From Collinsella sp. TF05-9AC (GTDB lineage Bacteria; Actinomycetota; Coriobacteriia; Coriobacteriales; Coriobacteriaceae), in contig NZ_QSSH01000002.1 of the NCBI RefSeq assembly GCF_003438495.1, positions 96,045 through 160,044 of the forward strand: a stretch of DNA of 64,000 nt. Direction: 5' to 3'. Below are positions 44,925-53,424 of the stretch, in pieces (position 1 is the first letter of the stretch; every line of letters begins with the position of its first letter). The position numbers and the translations under genes were made by a program. The notes under the pieces were generated by a model. The model was not told the origin of the DNA, did not search any database, and saw only the letters and a list, made by a program, of their open reading frames with translations.

Positions 44925-45427
44925 TGCTTGCCCCTAAGCGTATTCTTCACCGCAAGGTGCAGCGTGGCTCCATGAAGGGCCAGGCCAAGGGTAATACCGA
45001 GCTGCATTTCGGCGAGTTTGGTATCCAGGCTCTCGAGGCCCATTGGATCACCAACCGTCAGATCGAGGCCGCTCGTATTGCCATGACCCGCTACATGAAG
45101 CGTGGCGGTCGTGTCTACATCACGATCTTCCCCGATAAGCCCATCACCAAGAAGCCTGCCGAGACTCGCATGGGTTCTGGTAAGGGTAACCCCGAGGAGT
45201 GGGTGGCCGTCGTCAAGCCCGGCCGCATCATGTTCGAGGTCAAGGGCGTGCCCGAGGAGGTCGCTCGCGAGGCTCTGCGTCTTGCACAGCACAAGCTTCC
45301 CATCAAGACCAAGATTGTTGCTGCCAAGAACGCTGAGCAGCGCATCCAGAAGGAGATGGCTGAGGAGGCCGCTCTCGAGGCCAAGTGGGCTGCTGAGGAC
45401 GCCGCCGCCGCCAAGGAGGAGAACTAA
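44924..45427 (+). CDS. rplP: 50S ribosomal protein L16 with C-terminal extension
   Basis: Central-protuberance protein near the A site. The conserved part (about 137 residues: [51 protein letters not shown]) is followed by about 28 extra residues rich in Ala, Glu and Lys that probably form a helix. It starts at GTG 44924, overlapping the rpsC stop by one base. Its stop in turn overlaps the rpmC ATG. Confidence 0.95.
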   Translation: MLAPKRILHRKVQRGSMKGQAKGNTELHFGEFGIQALEAHWITNRQIEAARIAMTRYMKRGGRVYITIFPDKPITKKPAETRMGSGKGNPEEWVAVVKPGRIMFEVKGVPEEVAREALRLAQHKLPIKTKIVAAKNAEQRIQKEMAEEAALEAKWAAEDAAAAKEEN

Positions 45428-45642
45428 TGAAGCCCGCAGAGATTCGTGAGCTCTCGGACGCTCAGCTCGTTGAGAAGCTGAAGGAAATGCGCGCCGAGCT
45501 CTTTAACCTTCGTTTCCAGATGGCCACCAGCCAGCTGGACAACACCGCTCGCGTCAACACCGTGAAGAAGGACATCGCTCGCGTCCTCACGGAGCAGCGC
45601 GCCCGCGAGATCGCAGCGGAGAAGTCCGCTGTCGCCGAGTAG
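45427..45642 (+). CDS. rpmC: 50S ribosomal protein L29
   Basis: 71-residue two-helix protein near the exit tunnel, with LRELSD-like [18 protein letters not shown] and the hallmark ELFNLRFQMATSQLDN. Starts within the rplP stop (TAATG). A short acidic tail follows the family end. Confidence 0.95.
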   Translation: MKPAEIRELSDAQLVEKLKEMRAELFNLRFQMATSQLDNTARVNTVKKDIARVLTEQRAREIAAEKSAVAE

Positions 45643-45658
45643 GACCTAAGGAGAGAAC

Positions 45659-45919
45659 ATGACTGATTCGCGTAACTCGCGTAAGGTCCGTACGGGTGTC
45701 GTTACCTCCGTCTCCGGTGCCAAGACCATCGTTGTCACCATCACCGAGCGCAAGCGTCACCCCAAGTACGGCAAGATGATGACCAGCTCCAAGAAGCTGC
45801 ACGCTCACGACGAGGAGTGCACGGCTGGCGTGGGCGATACCGTCCGCGTTATGGAGACCCGTCCTATGTCCAAGATGAAGCGCTGGCGCCTCATCGAGGT
45901 CGTCGAGCGCGCTAAATAA
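45659..45919 (+). CDS. rpsQ: 30S ribosomal protein S17
   Basis: 16S rRNA-binding protein, 86 residues, OB fold. RKVRTGVVTSVSGAKTIVV and HPKYGKMMTSSKKLHAHDE are characteristic, as is VRVMETRPMSKMKRWRLIEV. AGGAG precedes ATG. A 118-nt gap with its own structure separates it from rplN. Confidence 0.96.
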   Translation: MTDSRNSRKVRTGVVTSVSGAKTIVVTITERKRHPKYGKMMTSSKKLHAHDEECTAGVGDTVRVMETRPMSKMKRWRLIEVVERAK

Positions 45920-45946
45920 GCAGTCGCTCTTACGACTTGTACGTTT

Positions 45947-46012
45947 CCGAAGATGTGCGTATGCCTGGCTTGCATACCACGGGCCGTATAAAGGCTGCGC
46001 ACCTCTCTTCGG
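45947..46012 (+). ncRNA. Structured leader between rpsQ and rplN
   Basis: CCGAAGA/TCTTCGG and GTGCG/CGCAC form coaxial stems around an inner GTATGC/GCATAC hairpin, ending about 25 nt before rplN. It may be a processing site or translational control element at the S10/spc boundary. No family is recognised. Confidence 0.4.
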
Positions 46013-46037
46013 TTCTTAGTTCGGAGGAACATCTACC

Positions 46038-46406
46038 ATGATTCAGATGCAAACCATGCTGAACGTCGCCGACAACTCCGGCGCTCGCAAGATTCGCTGC
46101 ATCAAGGTGCTTGGCGGTTCCAAGCGTCGTTATGCAGGCATCGGCGATGTGTTCATCGGTGCTGTCCAGGAGGCTACCCCTGGCGCCAACGTCAAGAAGA
46201 AGGACGTTGTCCGTTGCGTCGTCGTTCGCACCGTTAAGGAGATCCGCCGCAAGGATGGCTCCTACATTCGCTTTGATGAGAACGCCTGCGTTGTCATCAA
46301 CAACGATGGTTCGCCCGTCGGCACCCGTATCTTCGGGCCCGTCGCTCGCGAGCTTCGTGACAAGAAGTACATGAAGATCGTCTCGCTCGCTCCCGAGACC
46401 CTGTAG
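46038..46406 (+). CDS. rplN: 50S ribosomal protein L14
   Basis: Subunit-interface protein, 122 residues, starting [19 protein letters not shown], with [15 protein letters not shown] and [18 protein letters not shown] precedes ATG. It opens the spc-type portion of the cluster and is followed 13 nt later by rplX. Confidence 0.96.
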   Translation: MIQMQTMLNVADNSGARKIRCIKVLGGSKRRYAGIGDVFIGAVQEATPGANVKKKDVVRCVVVRTVKEIRRKDGSYIRFDENACVVINNDGSPVGTRIFGPVARELRDKKYMKIVSLAPETL

Positions 46407-46419
46407 TTAGGGGAGATAT

Positions 46420-46725
46420 ATGTATATCAAGAAGGGCGATAAGGTCCAGGTTCTCTCTGGTAAGGATCGCGGCAAGCAGGGCGTTGTCCTGCGTGCTCTC
46501 CCCGCCGAGAACAAGGTCGTTGTCGAGGGCGTTTCGGTCGTCAAGAAGGCCGTCAAGCCCAACGCTGCCAACCAGCAGGGCGGCATCGTTTCGCAGGAGG
46601 CTCCCATCGACGCCTCCAACGTCAATCTCGTTTGCCCCGAGTGCGGTAAGGTTACCCGCGTCGGTCACGAGAAGGACGGCAAGAACAAGCTGCGCGTCTG
46701 CAAGAAGTGCGGCCACAAGTTCTAA
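46420..46725 (+). CDS. rplX: 50S ribosomal protein L24
   Basis: Assembly initiator, 101 residues, with the KOW motif [20 protein letters not shown]. The C-terminus has two CxxC pairs (CPEC...CKKC), a likely zinc ribbon. It is the last ribosomal gene here: a strong terminator follows, so rplE and the rest of the spc operon must lie elsewhere. Confidence 0.96.
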   Translation: MYIKKGDKVQVLSGKDRGKQGVVLRALPAENKVVVEGVSVVKKAVKPNAANQQGGIVSQEAPIDASNVNLVCPECGKVTRVGHEKDGKNKLRVCKKCGHKF

Positions 46726-46752
46726 GCTGCCCGCAACAGTTAAGTTGCTAGC

Positions 46753-46787
46753 AAAGGCCCGGATGCCACGGCACCCGGGCCTTTTTT
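46753..46787 (+). terminator. Intrinsic terminator of the rplC-rplX operon
   Basis: A 10-bp stem AAAGGCCCGG/CCGGGCCTTT is followed by T residues, 27 nt after the rplX stop. Confidence 0.9.
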
Positions 46788-46812
46788 CTATCCCTACTCA
46801 TTGGGCACTCAT

Positions 46813-46964
46813 TGGGGACAGCCTTAAATGAGTGGTTGCGCGCGCGAAAGGCTGGCGTGACAGTCGGTCAGCTCGTGCGTTGTTGCGAACTCGGTGAGGC
46901 AACGGTTAAAAGGGCAACTGCTGGCTGGCGCGACGCCTCAAATGATCCGTTTTCCTCCGTCCCC
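46813..46964 (+). pseudogene. Possible transposase (RAYT-type) C-terminal remnant flanked by GGGGAC repeats
   Basis: GGGGACAG (46813-46820) and an inverted GGGGACGG (46957-46964) bracket an open stretch encoding NEWLRARKAGVTVGQLVRC and then a helix-turn-helix-like GEATVKRATAGW. There is no start codon with a ribosome site and no catalytic HUH motif. The pattern resembles the tail of REP-associated transposases, but this rests on general resemblance only. The rest of the 46788-47157 gap is alternating purine-pyrimidine sequence with short GCGCAT/ATGCGC inverted words. Confidence 0.3.
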
Positions 46965-47157
46965 AGGGGATCAGGTGATGCGCGTCTGTGCGCAGCTGCG
47001 TGCGTATGATTGCGTGAGTATACGTGTATATGCGCCGTTAACTCCTGAATTTTGACCATTTAGCGGTAATACACGCAGAAGCACGCACATACACGCGCAT
47101 TTGTGCGAATATAGAGCTGTCAGAAATGAAAGACTTTTCACGATGTAGGAGGCACAT

Positions 47158-48237
47158 ATGGCAGATTCCAAGCAGGCTCCACTCGACTCCGCGGCAGCCG
47201 CAAAGGCAGCGTTCGCTTCGGTCCAGGGCAAGCCGTTCCCCGATGATATCTTTACGGCTCCCGAGCTTCGTTGGGCTGTGATTGGGTGCGGCGTTATCGC
47301 CAACCAGATGGCCCAGTCTCTCGCTCTTGCCGGTCGCAAGCTTGCGGGCGTCGCTAACCGCACGCTGTCAAAGGCTCAAGCTTTTGCCGAGCAGTATGGC
47401 ATCGAGAAGGTCTATGAAACGGCCGAGGACCTCTATGCCGACCCTAACATCGACGCAATCTATATCACCACTCCGCATAACACGCATATCACCTACCTGC
47501 GCGCCGCCCTGGCAGCTGGCAAGCACGTGCTCTGCGAAAAGGCCATTACCCTCAACTCCGCCGAGCTCGACGAGGCACGTGCCATTGCCGACGAGCATAA
47601 CGTGGTCCTTATGGACGCTACAACGGTGCTCCACATGCCCTTATATCAAGAGCTGCGCCGCCGCATGGATGCCGCTGAGTTTGGCCGCATGAACCTCGCT
47701 CAGCTCAACTTTGGCAGCTACAAGGAGTACGGCGATCTGACCAACCGTTTCTACAATCGCAACCTTGCTGGCGGTGCCGTGCTCGACATTGGCGTCTATG
47801 CTCTGTCCGTTATGCGCCTCTTTATGGCAAGCCAGCCCGCTGAGGTTGTCTCGCTGGGTAACACCTGTGAGACCGGTGTCGACGTTGCGGGCGGCATCGT
47901 CTGCCGTAATGCTGAGCAGCAGCTGGGCGTTGTGAGCCTTACGCTTCACTCCAAGCAGCCCAAGCGCTCGGTCATCAGCTTTGACAAGTGCTATATCGAG
48001 GTCAACGAGTATCCGCGTGCTGATCACGCGACCATTGTGTGGACTGCGGACGGCCACCGCGAGGAGGTCCACGCCGGCACCGAGGCTTATGCCCTGTGCT
48101 ACGAGATGGCCGACCTCGAGAAGGCGGTTGCCGGCGACGACTCCAAGCGCGAGCTGCTGGATTATGCTTATGATGTTATGGAGCTTATGACCAAGCTCCG
48201 CGCCGACTGGGGAGTCGTGTACCCCGAGGAGGAGTAA
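47158..48237 (+). CDS. Gfo/Idh/MocA-family NAD(P)-dependent oxidoreductase
   Basis: 359 residues. After about 37 N-terminal residues the dinucleotide-binding motif WAVIGCGVIANQMAQSL begins. ITTPHNTHITYLRAALAAGK and the conserved CEKAI (catalytic-lysine region) follow, then a C-terminal alpha/beta domain. Members oxidise or reduce sugars, inositols or dihydrodiols, so the substrate is unknown. GTAGGAGG precedes ATG. The DeoR-type regulator starts 3 nt downstream, suggesting a sugar-related operon. Confidence 0.87.
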   Translation: MADSKQAPLDSAAAAKAAFASVQGKPFPDDIFTAPELRWAVIGCGVIANQMAQSLALAGRKLAGVANRTLSKAQAFAEQYGIEKVYETAEDLYADPNIDAIYITTPHNTHITYLRAALAAGKHVLCEKAITLNSAELDEARAIADEHNVVLMDATTVLHMPLYQELRRRMDAAEFGRMNLAQLNFGSYKEYGDLTNRFYNRNLAGGAVLDIGVYALSVMRLFMASQPAEVVSLGNTCETGVDVAGGIVCRNAEQQLGVVSLTLHSKQPKRSVISFDKCYIEVNEYPRADHATIVWTADGHREEVHAGTEAYALCYEMADLEKAVAGDDSKRELLDYAYDVMELMTKLRADWGVVYPEEE

Positions 48238-48240
48238 GCG

Positions 48241-48987
48241 ATGCTTGCGGAAGATAGGCTCAACGCGATTGTGTCGATGGTGCAGCAGGCTGGCTCGGTT
48301 ACTGTGCCAGAGCTTGCCGATACCCTGGGCGTGACGGCGTCTACCATTCGGCGCGACCTGCAGACGCTCGATCGAGCGCACCGCATCGCCAAGGTCCACG
48401 GCGGAGCGACGAGTCTTGAACGCGCGCACGTGACGCGCGACCTAACGCTCAATGAGCGCAGCGACCTCCATAACGACGACAAGGAGCGTATCTGCGCCCG
48501 TGCGGCGGCGCTTGTGGAGCCCGAGAGCTTTGTATACATCGACTCGGGCTCGACGACGCTCAAGCTCATCGAGCATCTTCCACACCTTGAAGGTGTCACC
48601 TACGTGACCGACTCCGTGCTCCATGCTCAGCATCTCGCCCTGCGCGGCATGCGCACTGTGGTGTTGGGTGGCGAACTCAAGCCCGAGACCGAGGCGCTCG
48701 TTGGCCCCGATGCCTTGGCAACCCTAGACCACTACAACTTCAACTGTGGCTTTTGGGGTTCTAACGGCATTGCTGCCGAGCAGGGCTTCACGGCGCCAGA
48801 TATCGAGGAGGCGCAAGTAAAGCGCATCTCGATGCGCCATACGGCCAAGCGCTTCGTAGTCTCGGACGCCAGCAAATTTGGCATGGTGGCGCCCGTCAAG
48901 TTTGCGGACTTCCGCGACGCAACGATTATTACCGCAGGCGAGGTCCCCGCCAAGTACCGGGCAATGGACAACGTCATCACGGTCTAG
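48241..48987 (+). CDS. DeoR-family transcriptional regulator
   Basis: 248 residues. The N-terminal winged helix VTVPELADTLGVTASTIRRD is followed by HGGATSLER. The C-terminal sugar-phosphate-binding domain has YIDSGSTTLKLIEHL and the effector segments GGELKPETEALVGPDA and VVSDASKFG. It is co-transcribed with the oxidoreductase and probably represses this unit until a phosphorylated sugar is present. Confidence 0.9.
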   Translation: MLAEDRLNAIVSMVQQAGSVTVPELADTLGVTASTIRRDLQTLDRAHRIAKVHGGATSLERAHVTRDLTLNERSDLHNDDKERICARAAALVEPESFVYIDSGSTTLKLIEHLPHLEGVTYVTDSVLHAQHLALRGMRTVVLGGELKPETEALVGPDALATLDHYNFNCGFWGSNGIAAEQGFTAPDIEEAQVKRISMRHTAKRFVVSDASKFGMVAPVKFADFRDATIITAGEVPAKYRAMDNVITV

Positions 48988-49009
48988 CAAGCAGAGGCAG
49001 GTTAAGGCC

Positions 49010-49048
49010 AAAACCACCGCAAAGGTGCCTGTCCCCATTGTGGTGGTT
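49010..49048. repeat. AACCACC hairpin repeat with GTGCCTGTCCCC, copy 1
   Basis: AACCACC and GGTGGTT arms enclose GCAAAGGTGCCTGTCCCCAT. An almost identical unit stands at 49380-49419. On the minus strand the unit carries GGGGACAG, linking it to the other dispersed repeats. Confidence 0.75.
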
Positions 49049-49080
49049 AGTAACGAAAACCGAGTAGTTTTCCCAATAGA

Positions 49081-49115
49081 AAAGCGGCAACGTCCATCAC
49101 GGGCGTTGCCGCTTT
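49081..49115. terminator. Hairpin terminator after the DeoR gene
   Basis: AAAGCGGCAACG pairs with CGTTGCCGCTTT. The stem has A- and T-ends, so it could end transcripts from both sides. Confidence 0.65.
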
Positions 49116-49138
49116 CGTTGTCTGCCGGCTTGTCTAAG

Positions 49139-49348
49139 TCTGTAACAACTGGACCGTTAAAAGTGGGCTAGGTGTTACAGATTGAGATACTTCCGAACCG
49201 CGCCGTCCCTTTGTCTCAATCTGTAACATCTGGGACGGATTTTGCCGAGTTACTGTTACAGATTGAGATTTTCCCTTGAGGGGGATTCGAGTGTCTCGAT
49301 CTGTAACAGATAGACCGGAAAATGGGATCTAACTGTTACAGATCGAGA
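49139..49348. repeat. Alternating inverted array of a TGTTACAGATTGAGA unit
   Basis: Units at about 49139 (partial, minus), 49173 (plus), 49212 (minus), 49254 (plus), 49294 (minus) and 49334 (plus) alternate in orientation every 34-42 nt, giving three hairpin pairs. In the last pair both members read GATCGAGA, so the arms changed together. Confidence 0.8.
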
Positions 49349-49379
49349 CGTTTTGGGACCGCGGCTGAGCCATTGGGGC

Positions 49380-49419
49380 AAAACCACCACAAAGGTGCCT
49401 GTCCCCATTGTGGTGGTTT
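49380..49419. repeat. AACCACC hairpin repeat with GTGCCTGTCCCC, copy 2
   Basis: Same orientation and nearly the same sequence as the unit at 49010. Together they bracket the terminator and the array, and this copy touches the 3' end of the convergent pseudouridine synthase gene. Confidence 0.75.
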
Positions 49420-50077
49420 AGGGTTCCCAGGGGCAGGGGGCTTCGATGTGGATGTGCTCGCCGGTAACGGGATGCGTAAAGGACACGCTGTGGGCGTGGA
49501 GCATCAATCCACAGGGGCGAGCAGTGCCGTACAGGTCGTCGCCGACCAGGGGGTGATGCTCGCTGGCCAGGTGGACGCGAATCTGATGCTTGCGGCCGGT
49601 GAGCAGCTCGACATCGATATACGAACGCGTGGGCAGACCTCGGCGGCTCTTAAGGCGCTTGAGCACCTTCACGCGCGTCTGCGACGGCTTGCCGCTGGCG
49701 CCGACGCGCATCTTGCGGCTGTCGTGGCGGTCGCGGGCGATGGGCTTGTCGATGAGCTTCTCGTTCCAGTCGATCTTGCCCTCGGCCAGCGCCAGATAGT
49801 GCTTTTCGAAGGCGTGGTCGTTCACCATCTGGTCAAAGGCGGGCTGCGTCTGCTTGTCGAGCGAGAACAGCACCACGCCGGTGGTGTTGCGGTCCAGGCG
49901 GTTGAGCGGCTGCATGTCGGTCGCGGCAAAGCCGTCGCCCATCGCCAGCAAAAGGTCGCTGGCGTAGTCGGTAAGTGTGCGCTCTCCGGTGCCGTCGCCG
50001 TGGACGATCATGCCGGCGGGCTTGTCGATGGCCATGAGCCAGGCGTCGCAGTAGAGGACTTGAGGTTCTTCGTTCAC
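49418..50077 (-). CDS. RluA-family RNA pseudouridine synthase
   Basis: Isomerises uridine to pseudouridine in rRNA or tRNA. 219 residues without an S4 domain. The catalytic Asp lies in PLNRLDRNTTGVVL, and ELLTGRKHQIRVHLA and GDDLYG complete the family set. AAAGG precedes ATG. It follows the U32 gene by 15 nt, so the two form an operon of likely RNA-modification genes. The exact target nucleotide is not readable. Confidence 0.9.
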   Translation of the reverse strand: MNEEPQVLYCDAWLMAIDKPAGMIVHGDGTGERTLTDYASDLLLAMGDGFAATDMQPLNRLDRNTTGVVLFSLDKQTQPAFDQMVNDHAFEKHYLALAEGKIDWNEKLIDKPIARDRHDSRKMRVGASGKPSQTRVKVLKRLKSRRGLPTRSYIDVELLTGRKHQIRVHLASEHHPLVGDDLYGTARPCGLMLHAHSVSFTHPVTGEHIHIEAPCPWEP

Positions 50078-50092
50078 GTGTTAGCCTTTCGG

Positions 50093-52585
50093 TTAGCTGA
50101 TTCCCACAAACATGCAGCCCGAGGTCGCCCCGCGTAGGCGGGCGGCGGGCTTGCGGCCGGTCTGCGCTGCTTCGACGGCACGACGGGCGCGGGCGACGGC
50201 ACGGCCCACCTCATCCGTCTCGAGCAGCGTTCCGTCCACCATGAGACGACGCACGCCGGCATCGAGCAGCTGAGGAACCTGAGGCGTGAGGTCGATGGGG
50301 TAGGCGTCGTACAGGCGAGAGCGGCCGTGGATGTCGGTGCGGACGGGCATGACCTTTCCGTCGATATTCTTGAGTGACAGCTTGCGGGCACGCAGGCGGC
50401 AGTTGGCACAATCGTGGATGCAGCCGTTGGCAACCTGCAGAATGCAATGCTCGCTTGTCATAACGCGCGGGCGGCCAAAGACGGTGATGCCCAGAGCCGC
50501 GGGCGCGGCGGCGCCGAGCGAGACAATCTCGTCGAGCGTGATCTCGGGCGAGAGCCAAAACGCACCGGCTCCACGCTCGGCAAGCGCCTCCATGCAGGGC
50601 GTGTTGTGCACCGGCAGGCAAGAGCGAATCTCGGCCGTGGCGCCGGTCTGCGCGGCTACGGCGAGCTCGGAGATATTGCCGACGGCGACGGTGGCTCCGG
50701 CATTGATCCAGGGGTCAACGCGCTCGTGGTCAACAGCACGGCAGACCTCGTCGAGTACGGGCACGATACCCTGCTCAAATGCATCGGCAGGGGAGAGTCC
50801 GACAGCCTCGAGCACGTCGGTGGTCATGTAGAGGCGCGTTGCACCCTCCGCGCGGGCTGCCTCGACGGCCTCGAGCGAGGTGACGGTGGCGCAGATCTGC
50901 GGCTCATCGCGGTAATGCTCGGGTATGGCGTGCGTACATTTGTCGAGCCCCGGAATCTCGAGCGTTTTCGCACGCTTCTCATACGGTGCCAGAATGGCCT
51001 CCTCCAGCGCCTTGCAGGCGGCAGCGCGCACCTTGTGCACAGCGGAGAACCCCATGCCGCAGCCCTCATCGAGCGTCACATCAAAGCTCGCAGCCTCAAA
51101 GGGCGAGGAGCCCATGCGGCCCACATGCTCAACCAGGTCTGCCGCCTCGACGGCGCGGGTCTTGGCGGCCTCGACGGTGAAGCCCGTGGCGGTGGCGATG
51201 AGCGCGGGGTCGTCGCAGCAGGTGAGCGTAACGGTAAACGGCTTGCCCAGACGCGCCACGACGGACACATCTACGGCGCGGCGGCGCAGCACATCGCGCT
51301 TGAGCGCGGCGCCGGCGGCGTCAATGGCACGCTGACTGCGAATCACGCGGACGCGGCAGCCCTCGGGCATGCTGCGGGGCACGCGGCACTCAATGATGTC
51401 ACCGGCGGCGGCATCATCGGCGGCGATGGTGGTCAGGAACTGATCAAACTCGTTATCGTGGCGAAGCTCCAGCAGGTCGCCCTTGCCCACGGGCTCAAAC
51501 AGCTCAATGCGGGCGATGGCGGCGCGGCGACGGCGGTCGTCGGGTTTGAGCCCACGCACGTCGCGGTTGGCCAGACGGCTGCCCAGCACCGTGCCAACGA
51601 TCTGGCCGCGGTTGTTGGAACGCTCGTAGCTCATCATCTCGTCGCCCGAGGTGCCGTCTTGGTAGGCGTGCGTGAAGTCGCGGTTAAAGCAGCGCTTGAG
51701 CTGGCGCTGGCGGGCGGCCTCTTCATCCTTGGAGGTCGAAACATCGGCCAGCATGTCATTAATCTGATGGCGATACACGTCGACGATGGAATACACGTAA
51801 TCGGGGGCCTTCATGCGGCCCTCGAGCTTGAGCGATGCGGCGCCGGCGTCATACAGACGGCGAACAAGCTGCGAAGTGTTGGTGTCGCGTGGGCACAGCG
51901 CGCGCTCGCGACCGGCAGGGGAGAGCACGCGACCGTTCTCGTCGATCAGCTCGTAAGGCAGGCGGCAGGGCTGGGCGCACATGCCACGGTTGGCCGAGCG
52001 GCCCGCCATGGCAAAGCTCGAAAGCAGGCACAGGCCCGAGTAGCAAAAGCAGATGGCGCCATGGCTAAAGACCTCAAGGTCCACATCGGGTGCGGCGTCG
52101 TGGATGGCAGCGATCTCGTCAATGGAGAGCTCGCGCGAGAGGGTCACGCGGTCGGCGCCCTGCTCGCGGCACCAAAGGGTTCCGCGGTCGTCATGGATGT
52201 TCGCCTGGGTTGAGATGTGCGTCTCGATGCCGGGCATCGTGCGCTTGACCTCAAAGAACAGGCCCCAGTCCTGGATGATAAAGGCGTCGGCGCCCAGCGT
52301 GGAGCAGCGATGGATGAGTTGCAGCGCTTCGCCCATCTCGGACTGCTTGATGACGATGTTGACCGTGACGTAGACGCGCGACCCGGCTAGATGTGCGGCG
52401 CGGCAGGCTTGCTCAAAGGCCTCGTCGGTAAAGTTGGTGGCCTTGCGGCGGGCGTTGAAGCTGCCCATGCCGCAATAGATGGCGTCTGCCCCGGCGGCGA
52501 GTGCGGCGGCAAAGGGCTCGGGTCCTCCGGCGGGCGCCAAAAGCTCGGGTCTGCGGTTGGTGGTTCGACTGGCGGTTGCGGTCAT
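50093..52585 (-). CDS. U32 family protein (RlhA-like, probable rRNA hydroxylation factor)
   Basis: 830 residues. ELLAPAGGPEPFAAALAAGA and THISTQANIHD open the U32 domain. The signature segment with conserved Cys residues (CYSGLCLLSSF...NRGMCAQPCR) and LKLEGRMKAPDYVY follow. A long C-terminal part ends with further Cys (CILQVANGCIHDCANC). E. coli RlhA, of similar domain type, hydroxylates 23S C2501. Pairing with a pseudouridine synthase supports an rRNA role over the older peptidase label. AAAGGCAGG precedes ATG. Confidence 0.82.
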   Translation of the reverse strand: MTATASRTTNRRPELLAPAGGPEPFAAALAAGADAIYCGMGSFNARRKATNFTDEAFEQACRAAHLAGSRVYVTVNIVIKQSEMGEALQLIHRCSTLGADAFIIQDWGLFFEVKRTMPGIETHISTQANIHDDRGTLWCREQGADRVTLSRELSIDEIAAIHDAAPDVDLEVFSHGAICFCYSGLCLLSSFAMAGRSANRGMCAQPCRLPYELIDENGRVLSPAGRERALCPRDTNTSQLVRRLYDAGAASLKLEGRMKAPDYVYSIVDVYRHQINDMLADVSTSKDEEAARQRQLKRCFNRDFTHAYQDGTSGDEMMSYERSNNRGQIVGTVLGSRLANRDVRGLKPDDRRRRAAIARIELFEPVGKGDLLELRHDNEFDQFLTTIAADDAAAGDIIECRVPRSMPEGCRVRVIRSQRAIDAAGAALKRDVLRRRAVDVSVVARLGKPFTVTLTCCDDPALIATATGFTVEAAKTRAVEAADLVEHVGRMGSSPFEAASFDVTLDEGCGMGFSAVHKVRAAACKALEEAILAPYEKRAKTLEIPGLDKCTHAIPEHYRDEPQICATVTSLEAVEAARAEGATRLYMTTDVLEAVGLSPADAFEQGIVPVLDEVCRAVDHERVDPWINAGATVAVGNISELAVAAQTGATAEIRSCLPVHNTPCMEALAERGAGAFWLSPEITLDEIVSLGAAAPAALGITVFGRPRVMTSEHCILQVANGCIHDCANCRLRARKLSLKNIDGKVMPVRTDIHGRSRLYDAYPIDLTPQVPQLLDAGVRRLMVDGTLLETDEVGRAVARARRAVEAAQTGRKPAARLRGATSGCMFVGIS

Positions 52586-52691
52586 ATCCTGCCTTTCAAA
52601 ATGCTCAGATACTCAAAAGTATAGTGGTGCTGTTGCGGCGGACGAGCCCTGTGGCCCAAGCAGGATAAAGTCTTCAGCAGCCCTTGCAGCA

Positions 52692-52763
52692 AAAATGATC
52701 CGCTTCCCTCTGTCCCCTATGGATCGCCTGATCCGATGGGGACGGAGGGAAACGGATCATTTT
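52692..52763. repeat. REPIN-like pair of AAAATGATCCG repeats
   Basis: Two 26-nt arms (52692-52717, 52738-52763) with two wobble-compatible differences, each ending in a GGGGAC(A/G)G head. The loop holds its own GGATC/GATCC pair. A third single copy is at 53425 and a fourth at 46939. The rest of the 52586-52963 gap has no recognisable gene; AAGGAG precedes the next start. Confidence 0.75.
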
Positions 52764-52963
52764 GAGCTTCACTGTCCGGTCGTGCCGTTCAGCGGCCGAC
52801 AGGCACCGTTGGGCGATAAAATATTCTCGCAACGTGATAATAATCTTGCATCGCGCGGAAACCTTGAGTACTATCCCAAATCAAGCGCGGTGTTCAGACC
52901 GAATTGTGCCTCCCGGTGTGAACGCCGCGCTCACGCTCTCTATCTGATCGTAAGGAGAAAAAC

Positions 52964-53341
52964 ATGAGCAAGACCGTCGTGTCTTCCGATAACGCACCTG
53001 CAGCCATCGGCCCGTATTCCCCCGGCATCCAGACCGGCAACATGGTGTTCCTGTCCGGCCAGCTGGGCATCGACCCCGCAACCGGCAAGATGCCCGAGGG
53101 CGTCGAGGCCCAGGCTAAGCAGTCCCTTGCTAACGTCGAGGCCCTGCTGACCACTGCCGGCGCCACCTTTGCCGATGTCGTTAAGACCACGGTCTATCTG
53201 GCCGACATTGCCGACTTCGCTGCCGTGAACGAGATCTACGCCTCCAAGTTCGAGGCTCCGTTCCCCGCGCGCAGCGCTTTCCAGGTTGCCGCCCTTCCGG
53301 CCGGCGGTCTGGTCGAGATCGAGGTCGTCGCCGCTCTCTAA
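52964..53341 (+). CDS. ridA: RidA family enamine/imine deaminase
   Basis: Hydrolyses reactive enamines such as 2-aminoacrylate released by pyridoxal enzymes. 125 residues with NAPAAIGPYSPG, VFLSGQLGIDP and the key Arg in FPARSAFQVAALPAGGLVEIE. AAGGAG precedes ATG. It is convergent with the regulator of the purine locus. A link to aminoacrylate from purine-derived diaminopropionate is possible but inferred. Confidence 0.92.
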   Translation: MSKTVVSSDNAPAAIGPYSPGIQTGNMVFLSGQLGIDPATGKMPEGVEAQAKQSLANVEALLTTAGATFADVVKTTVYLADIADFAAVNEIYASKFEAPFPARSAFQVAALPAGGLVEIEVVAAL

Positions 53342-53370
53342 GGGGTTGGCAACAACTAAACATGACATGC

Positions 53371-53409
53371 AAAAAGACCCTGCAGTGCGTGTGAACTGCA
53401 GGGTCTTTT
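53371..53409. terminator. Bidirectional terminator between ridA and the YheO-type regulator
   Basis: A perfect 15-bp stem AAAAGACCCTGCAGT/ACTGCAGGGTCTTTT with A- and T-ends. Confidence 0.9.
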
Positions 53410-53424
53410 GTCAAGCGATGCGAC

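Noticed and set aside
46988..47157. Operator or Z-DNA-forming region before the oxidoreductase
   Set aside because: Alternating GTGCGT/ATACAC sequence is evident and has weak inverted words, but nothing specific enough to call a site.
49139..49348. CRISPR array
   Set aside because: Repeat units alternate in orientation, repeats are short (about 15 nt), spacing is 34-42 nt start to start, and no cas genes are present.
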